Below, one piece after another: positions 58,586 to 64,000 of a DNA stretch of 64,000 nucleotides. Location of the stretch: assembly GCA_006739055.1 (NCBI GenBank), contig AP019702.1:5667388-5731387 (forward strand), read 5' to 3'. How positions within the stretch are numbered: the first letter of the stretch is position 1; each line of letters starts with the position of its first letter. This stretch comes from Allostella vacuolata (lineage in GTDB: Bacteria > Pseudomonadota > Alphaproteobacteria > ATCC43930 > Allostellaceae). Made by a program: the position numbers and the translations under genes. The notes beneath the pieces were generated by a model. The model saw only the letters and a list, made by a program, of their open reading frames with translations. It did no database searches and had not been told where the DNA came from.

Positions 58586-59335
58586 TCAGTGCCGGTATTC
58601 GGGCTCCTGCCGGTCGAGCATCCGCTTGATGGCGGTGAAGTGGCGCTCGGCCACCTTCGGCAGGTCGCCGGCCATCTGCTGGCGCGTATGGCGGCGCACC
58701 TCGTCGGGGATGGTGCGCAATTCCTCCCCGCCGGAGCGGGCCAGCACCTGGAACATGCAGGCGCGCTCCAGATAGTAGAGGTCGTTGAACGCGTCGGCGA
58801 CCGTCGGCCCCACGGCGATGACGCCATGGCTCGCCAGCATCAGCACGCTCGCCGTGCCGAGCCCGTCGGCCAGGCGGTCGCCCTCCGACCGGTCGAGTGC
58901 CAGGCCGCCATAGATCTCGTCATAGGCGATGCGGCCGTCGAACATCAGGGCGTTCTGCTCGCACATCTCCAGGCGCATGCGCTGGCGCAGGGTCAGTGCG
59001 GTGGCATGCGGCTGATGGGTGTGCAGCACGGCCACGGCGTGCGGCGCCTTGAGGTGGATGCGGCTGTGGATGAAGAAGGCGCTGTCCTCCACCGGCCCCT
59101 CGCCTTCCAGGACGTTGCCGTCGGCATCGCACAGGCAGAGCGACGAGGCGGTGATCTCCGACCAGTGCCAGCCATAGGGGTTGATGAGGAAGCGGTCGCC
59201 GCGGACCTGGCCGTCGGCGTCCGGAACGGCGACCGAGAAGTGATTGTCCACGCCCTCGTTCAGCCCGAGGCGCGCCGCCCAGCGCAGCGCCGCCGCCAGA
59301 TCGACGCGCATCGCGTCCACCGTTTCGCTCGTCAT
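58586..59335 (-). CDS. Class II aldolase/adducin-family protein
   Basis: A 249-residue single-domain protein. Zinc ligands are His105 and His107 in VLHTHQPHA, with a third His in 'LMLASHGVIAVG'. The 'GVDNHFSVAVP' and 'DRFLINPYGWHWSEITASSL' stretches near the N terminus are normal for the family. Members cleave phosphorylated sugars (L-fuculose-1-P type), decarboxylate, or act as epimerases; the substrate here is unknown. It is convergent with comM and preceded by a 293-bp gap with two inverted repeats, so it is probably transcribed alone. Confidence 0.87.
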   Translation of the reverse strand: MTSETVDAMRVDLAAALRWAARLGLNEGVDNHFSVAVPDADGQVRGDRFLINPYGWHWSEITASSLCLCDADGNVLEGEGPVEDSAFFIHSRIHLKAPHAVAVLHTHQPHATALTLRQRMRLEMCEQNALMFDGRIAYDEIYGGLALDRSEGDRLADGLGTASVLMLASHGVIAVGPTVADAFNDLYYLERACMFQVLARSGGEELRTIPDEVRRHTRQQMAGDLPKVAERHFTAIKRMLDRQEPEYRH

Positions 59336-59628
59336 GCTTCTGCCTCTGCTCCTCGTCGTCCGGAGCCTGCGCCCAGGGCAGGCCGCACCGCCGGGCAGAC
59401 GGTAACGGAAACGGGCGCCGATCGCCGCAGGGAAGTTGGCCGACGGGGGACCGCAGCCACGATCGCGGTGCGAGGGGGAGCGGTATCCAAATACCGATCA
59501 GCTGATTTGGGTGCGACTCGCGGCAACTCCTGGAACGTTCATTGGACGTTCCGTGATTCGCGCCCGAGTCGCTGCCCGAGTCGAATACCCATAAGCGATC
59601 GTGATTTGTTCGAGCTTCGTTCAGGGCT
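59336..59628. other. Intergenic region between the aldolase gene and glnD
   Basis: This 293-bp gap holds no gene I can support. It contains an inverted repeat GGAACGT-N7-ACGTTCC (59532-59552), a looser one CCAAAT (59487-59492) / ATTTGG (59505-59510) and a direct repeat of GCCCGAGTCG (around 59560-59582). The first may be part of the glnD 3' end (80-100 bp after the stop) or an operator of the aldolase gene. No T-run or promoter boxes stand out. Confidence 0.6.
59532..59552. promoter_or_regulatory. 21-bp inverted repeat between the aldolase gene and glnD
   Basis: GGAACGT and ACGTTCC are perfect arms with a seven-base centre (TCATTGG). There is no T-run on either side, so it looks like an operator rather than a terminator. 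The regulator is unknown. Confidence 0.35.
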
Positions 59629-62424
59629 TCAGGCGCTGTGTCCGGCCGCCATCCGCCGCGGTCGAGCCGGCCGCGGCAGGGCCGCCGCCTCCGTCTCGCC
59701 ATTGCCGAAGACGGCCAGCAGCGCGGCGCGGATCGCCTTGATCTTGGGTTCCTTCTCGACCTTCAGGCCGAACACGTCCTTGACGTAGAAGACGTCGACG
59801 ACCTTCTCGCCGTAGGTCGAGATGCGGGCGGTCGCGATCTGCACCCCCTGCCGGGTGAGCGCGCGCGTCAGGTCCGCCAGCAGGCCGGGCCGGTCGCGGC
59901 CGTTGACCTCGATCACCGTGTGGCTGGCCGAGACGGTGTTGTCGACCAGCACCCGCGGCGGCAGGGCCAGCGTCCGGGTGGCGCGGGCGAACGGCACCGG
60001 GCGGCGCAACTCGGCCGTGGGCGACAGGCGCCCATCCAGCGACTGCTCCACCATGACCGCGAGGCGGGCCAGCTTGTCGGGCCGGTCGAAGGTGCCGCCG
60101 GCCGCGTCCTGCACTGCAAAGCTGTCGAGCGCCATGCCGTTGGCCAGGGTGTGGATGCGGGCGTCGACGATGTTGGCGCCGGCCACCGCGAGCGCGCCGG
60201 CGATCCGGGAGAAGAGGCCCGGATGGTCGGCCGTGTAGATCGTGACGTTGGTCACGCCCCGGGCGGGGTCGACGCGGGTGTCAACGGTCAACGCGCGGCC
60301 CTCGCGCTCGGCCGTGCGGACGATGCGGGCGTGGCGCGCCTGGGTGTCGACGTCGAGGCCGAGCCAGTAGGCCGGATAGATGATCTCGGAGAAGAGCGCG
60401 AAGCTGTCGTCGTCCCAATCCTGCAGGGCGGCCCGCAGCCGTTCCCGGGCGAGCGCGATGCGCGCGGCCTTGGGCTGGCTGCCGATGCCCCCGGACATGG
60501 CCTCGGCGGCGCGATGGTAGAGCTCGCGGAGCAGGCTCGCCTTCCAGCTGTTCCAGACCTTGGGGCCGACCGCGCGGATGTCGGCCACCGTCAGCACGAG
60601 CAGCAACTTCAGCCGCTCGGGCGACTGCACCTCGGCCACGAAGTCGGCGATGGTCTGGGAATCGTCGATGTCGCGCTTGAAGGCGGTGTTCGACATCAGC
60701 AGGTGATGGCGGACCAGCCAGGCGACGGTCTCGGTCTCCTCCGGCGCCAGGCCGAAACGCGGGCCGAGCTTGAGCGCGATCTCTGCGCCCAGCAGCGAAT
60801 GGTCGCCGCCGCGGCCCTTGGCGATATCGTGCAAGAGGACGGCTACGTAGAGCGAGCGGCGGGAGGCCACGGTCGGCAGGATCTCGCTGGCGACGGGATG
60901 GTCGCCCTTCAGCTCGCCGCGTTCGATGCGCGACAGGATGCCGAGCGCGAAGATGGTGTGCTCGTCGACCGTGTACACATGGTACATGTCGTACTGCATC
61001 TGGGCGACGACCCGGCCGAAGTCCGGCACGAATTTCCCGAACAGGCCGACCTCGCTCATCCGCCGCAGGATCTGCTCGGGGTCCTTGTGCGAGGCGAGGA
61101 TGTCGAGGAACAGGCGGTTCGCCTCGGGCTCGCGCCGCAGCCGGTTGTCGACCAGCTTCAGGTCGCGGGTGACCTGCTTCAGCGCCGCCGGATGGATGTC
61201 GAGGCCGGTCTCCTGGGCGGCATGGAACAGGCGCAGCAGGTTCACCGGATCGTCCTGGAAGATGGTCGGCGACGGCAGGGCAAGGCGCCCGCCTTCCACC
61301 GAGAACCCCTCCACCTTGCGCCGACGCAGGCCGAGCCGGCTCAGCAGCGGCGGGGCGGCCTTCTTGTGCTCCGCCTCGAGCGCGGCGCAGAGGATGCGCG
61401 TCAGGTCCCCGACGTCCTTGGCGACCAGGAAATAGTGCTTCATGAAGCGCTCGACGCCGCGCGTCCCGGCATGGTCGGTATAGCCGAGCCGGCGTCCGAT
61501 CTCCGACTGCATGTCGAAGGTGAGCCGCTCGTCCGGCCGCTTGGCGATGTCGTGGAGATGGAAGCGCACCGTCCACAGCAGATCCTGGGCGCGGGCGAAG
61601 CCCTGCGCCTCCTCGGCCGACAGCACGCCTAGCTCCACCAGGGCGGAAACCTCGTCGACCCGGTATGCGTACTTGGCGATCCAGAACAGCGTGTGCAGGT
61701 CGCGCAGCCCGCCCTTGCCTTCCTTCAGGTTGGGTTCCAGCAGGTAGCGGCTGTCGCCCAGCCGGCGGTGGCGATCGTCGCGCTCGGCCAGCTTGGCCTC
61801 GATGAAGCCGACCACGTCGCGGCTCTGGATCTCCTGCTCGTAGCTGCGCCGCAGGTCGCCATAGAGGGCCTGGTCGCCCCACAGCCAGCGCGCCTCCAGC
61901 AACGCCGTCCGCACCGTGTGGTCACTCTTCGCCTGGCGCAGGCACTCGGCCACCGAGCGCGTCGAGTGCCCCACCTTCAGCCCCAGGTCCCACAGCAGGT
62001 AGAGCAGGAACTCGACCACCTGCTCGGTGTGCGGCGTCGACTTCCAGGGCAGCAGGAAGAGCAGGTCGACGTCCGAGAACGGGGCCAGTTCGGCGCGTCC
62101 GTAGCCGCCGACCGCGACGATGCTGAGCCGTTCGGACGTGGTGGGGTTGGAGACGACGTGGACGTGCGAGACGGTGGCGTCGTGCAGGACGCGGATCACC
62201 TGGTCCATCAGGTGGGCCAGAGCGCGGGCCGCCTCGACGCCGCGCTGGTTGGCATAGAAGCGCCGCATCACCTCCGCCCGGCCATGGTCCAGCGCAGCGC
62301 GCGCGATCTTCAGCAGTTCCGCCCGGAACGCGTCGGGCGTCAGGCCGCGGGCGGCGGCGGAATCGATCCGGCGCAGCAGCTCGCCACGGTCGATGATCGC
62401 GCGGGGGCGGGGAATGGCGGTCAT
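59629..62424 (-). CDS. glnD: Bifunctional PII uridylyltransferase/uridylyl-removing enzyme GlnD
   Basis: A 931-residue nitrogen sensor that uridylylates PII proteins when glutamine is low and removes UMP when it is high. Domains in order: nucleotidyltransferase with GGYGRAELAPFSDVD near 103-120; GlnE-like helical region; HD hydrolase with 'LLHDIAKGRGGDHS' near 528-541; two ACT domains (about 720-800 and 835-910, 'DRPGLLADLTRALTRQG'). The start at 62424 has AGGGGG 6-7 bp upstream. GNAT and mutS precede it on the same strand, a common order. Its activity would set the NtrC/sigma-54 output proposed for the amt and glnT promoters. Confidence 0.95.
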   Translation of the reverse strand: MTAIPRPRAIIDRGELLRRIDSAAARGLTPDAFRAELLKIARAALDHGRAEVMRRFYANQRGVEAARALAHLMDQVIRVLHDATVSHVHVVSNPTTSERLSIVAVGGYGRAELAPFSDVDLLFLLPWKSTPHTEQVVEFLLYLLWDLGLKVGHSTRSVAECLRQAKSDHTVRTALLEARWLWGDQALYGDLRRSYEQEIQSRDVVGFIEAKLAERDDRHRRLGDSRYLLEPNLKEGKGGLRDLHTLFWIAKYAYRVDEVSALVELGVLSAEEAQGFARAQDLLWTVRFHLHDIAKRPDERLTFDMQSEIGRRLGYTDHAGTRGVERFMKHYFLVAKDVGDLTRILCAALEAEHKKAAPPLLSRLGLRRRKVEGFSVEGGRLALPSPTIFQDDPVNLLRLFHAAQETGLDIHPAALKQVTRDLKLVDNRLRREPEANRLFLDILASHKDPEQILRRMSEVGLFGKFVPDFGRVVAQMQYDMYHVYTVDEHTIFALGILSRIERGELKGDHPVASEILPTVASRRSLYVAVLLHDIAKGRGGDHSLLGAEIALKLGPRFGLAPEETETVAWLVRHHLLMSNTAFKRDIDDSQTIADFVAEVQSPERLKLLLVLTVADIRAVGPKVWNSWKASLLRELYHRAAEAMSGGIGSQPKAARIALARERLRAALQDWDDDSFALFSEIIYPAYWLGLDVDTQARHARIVRTAEREGRALTVDTRVDPARGVTNVTIYTADHPGLFSRIAGALAVAGANIVDARIHTLANGMALDSFAVQDAAGGTFDRPDKLARLAVMVEQSLDGRLSPTAELRRPVPFARATRTLALPPRVLVDNTVSASHTVIEVNGRDRPGLLADLTRALTRQGVQIATARISTYGEKVVDVFYVKDVFGLKVEKEPKIKAIRAALLAVFGNGETEAAALPRPARPRRMAAGHSA

Positions 62425-62432
62425 TGCACCCC

Positions 62433-62965
62433 CTATATAGGGCCTTCGGGCCCGCCCGGCGCGGGTGGTCCGTCGAACATGTGCACCATCAGGATCTCGT
62501 CGACATAGCGATCGCCCAGCCGGAGCGCCCGTCGCTCCAGCCCGTAGGCCTCGAAGCCCTTGCGTTCGTAGAGCCGGCGGGCGGCCTCGTTGCCGGCAAC
62601 GACGCTCAGATGCAGGAGCTCGACCCGCGATGCCGCGTGGGCCATGACCCGGTCGACCAGCCGTCCGGCCAGCCCGCGGCCGCGCCAGTCGGCGCGGACA
62701 TAGACGCCCCACACCAGGCCCTTGTGCCGCCGCTTCTCCCCGGACTGGGCCAGGAAGCCGGCCATGCCGACCGGGAGCGTCCCGTGGAAGGCGCCGAAGG
62801 TGTGCCCGGCGCCCAGGCGGGCCGCCACGGTCTCCATCGGCACCAGGCACTCGTCGGCGGGCGCGTTGCCGAACGCCTCCGGATCGGCGGACAGGGCCTC
62901 CAGGCGCAGCGCCCGGAAGGCCTCGGCATCGTCGGGCGTGAAGGCGCGGATGACGGCCGGGTCGG

Positions 62966-62969
<4 letters not shown>
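62433..62969 (-). CDS. GNAT-family N-acetyltransferase
   Basis: A 178-residue acetyltransferase. The acetyl-CoA loop is '[21 protein letters not shown]' near residues 90-110. Preceding it are '[21 protein letters not shown]', and following '[26 protein letters not shown]'. It resembles RimJ/RimL-like or antibiotic-type GNATs; the acceptor is unknown. The ATG overlaps the mutS stop by four bases, and glnD starts 8 bp after its end, so all three are cotranscribed. Confidence 0.88.

Positions 62970-64000
<1,031 letters not shown>

Noticed and set aside
59560-59590. tRNA-like sequence in the gap before glnD (a GTCGAATACCC stretch)
   Set aside because: No acceptor stem, anticodon arm or correct spacing could be found; it is part of a short direct repeat.

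Overview
The window is 64 kb of very GC-rich, gene-dense bacterial chromosome. The content is alphaproteobacterial and most like Rhodospirillales-type genomes: the housekeeping groups hrcA/grpE, rph-rdgB-hemW, rsmI-yraN-gshB-comM and mutS-GNAT-glnD are all present, and leader genes overlap by ATGA throughout. The assignment below class level is inference. I found no rRNA, tRNA, CRISPR array, transposase or phage gene.

Layout. 1-4.6 kb: the 3' end of an iron(III)/phosphonate-type ABC importer operon followed by hutD and a secreted dienelactone-hydrolase-like enzyme. 4.6-10.2 kb (minus strand): a Na/phosphate cotransporter, ftsK and a DapC-like aminotransferase. 10.4-25.5 kb (all plus strand): a nitrogen island. 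It holds a dipeptide-type ABC importer with a fused double ATPase, an XRE-cupin regulator, glutamate-synthase-like glxB/C/D (equivalent to mgsABC of the N-methylglutamate pathway), a type III glutamine synthetase (GlnT/GmaS), an Fe(II)/2-oxoglutarate dioxygenase and a spermidine/putrescine-type ABC importer. 25.5-30 kb (minus): a rhodanese, the ammonium transporter amt, tadA, and a sulfite dehydrogenase with its cytochrome. 30-35.5 kb (plus): a hybrid histidine kinase with two receiver domains, a periplasmic rhodanese, a PuuD-like hydrolase, an RluB/RsuA-type pseudouridine synthase and rsmD. 35.5-38 kb (minus): a fusion of a molybdopterin-fold domain to cytochrome c, then grpE and hrcA. 38-46 kb: an epimerase, rph, rdgB, hemW, a HAD hydrolase, a PBP-activator lipoprotein, rsmI, yraN and a SirB1-like gene. 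46-49 kb: an MFS exporter with an HxlR regulator, then gshB. 49-57 kb: a LysR-controlled catabolic operon with two class III CoA-transferases, a TAXI-TRAP importer, a small membrane protein and a CitE-like lyase. 57-64 kb: comM, a class II aldolase, glnD, a GNAT and the 3' part of mutS.

The most interesting reading is regulatory. Three sites match the sigma-54 consensus TGGCACG-N4-TTGCW at 15 of 16 positions with correct GG/GC spacing. They sit before glnT/gmaS, before the dioxygenase-ABC operon and before amt, so these look like one RpoN/NtrC nitrogen-limitation regulon. The genes suggest import of an amine-bearing compound, oxidative release of a small amine, and its capture by GmaS/Mgs-type enzymes. 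The downstream N-methylglutamate dehydrogenase genes are not in the window, so the route is incomplete here or different. A second candidate system is the LysR operon: its two CoA-transferases differ in quality (catalytic Asp kept in one, Glu in the other), resembling a two-subunit succinyl-CoA:malate/citramalate CoA-transferase paired with a CitE-type lyase.
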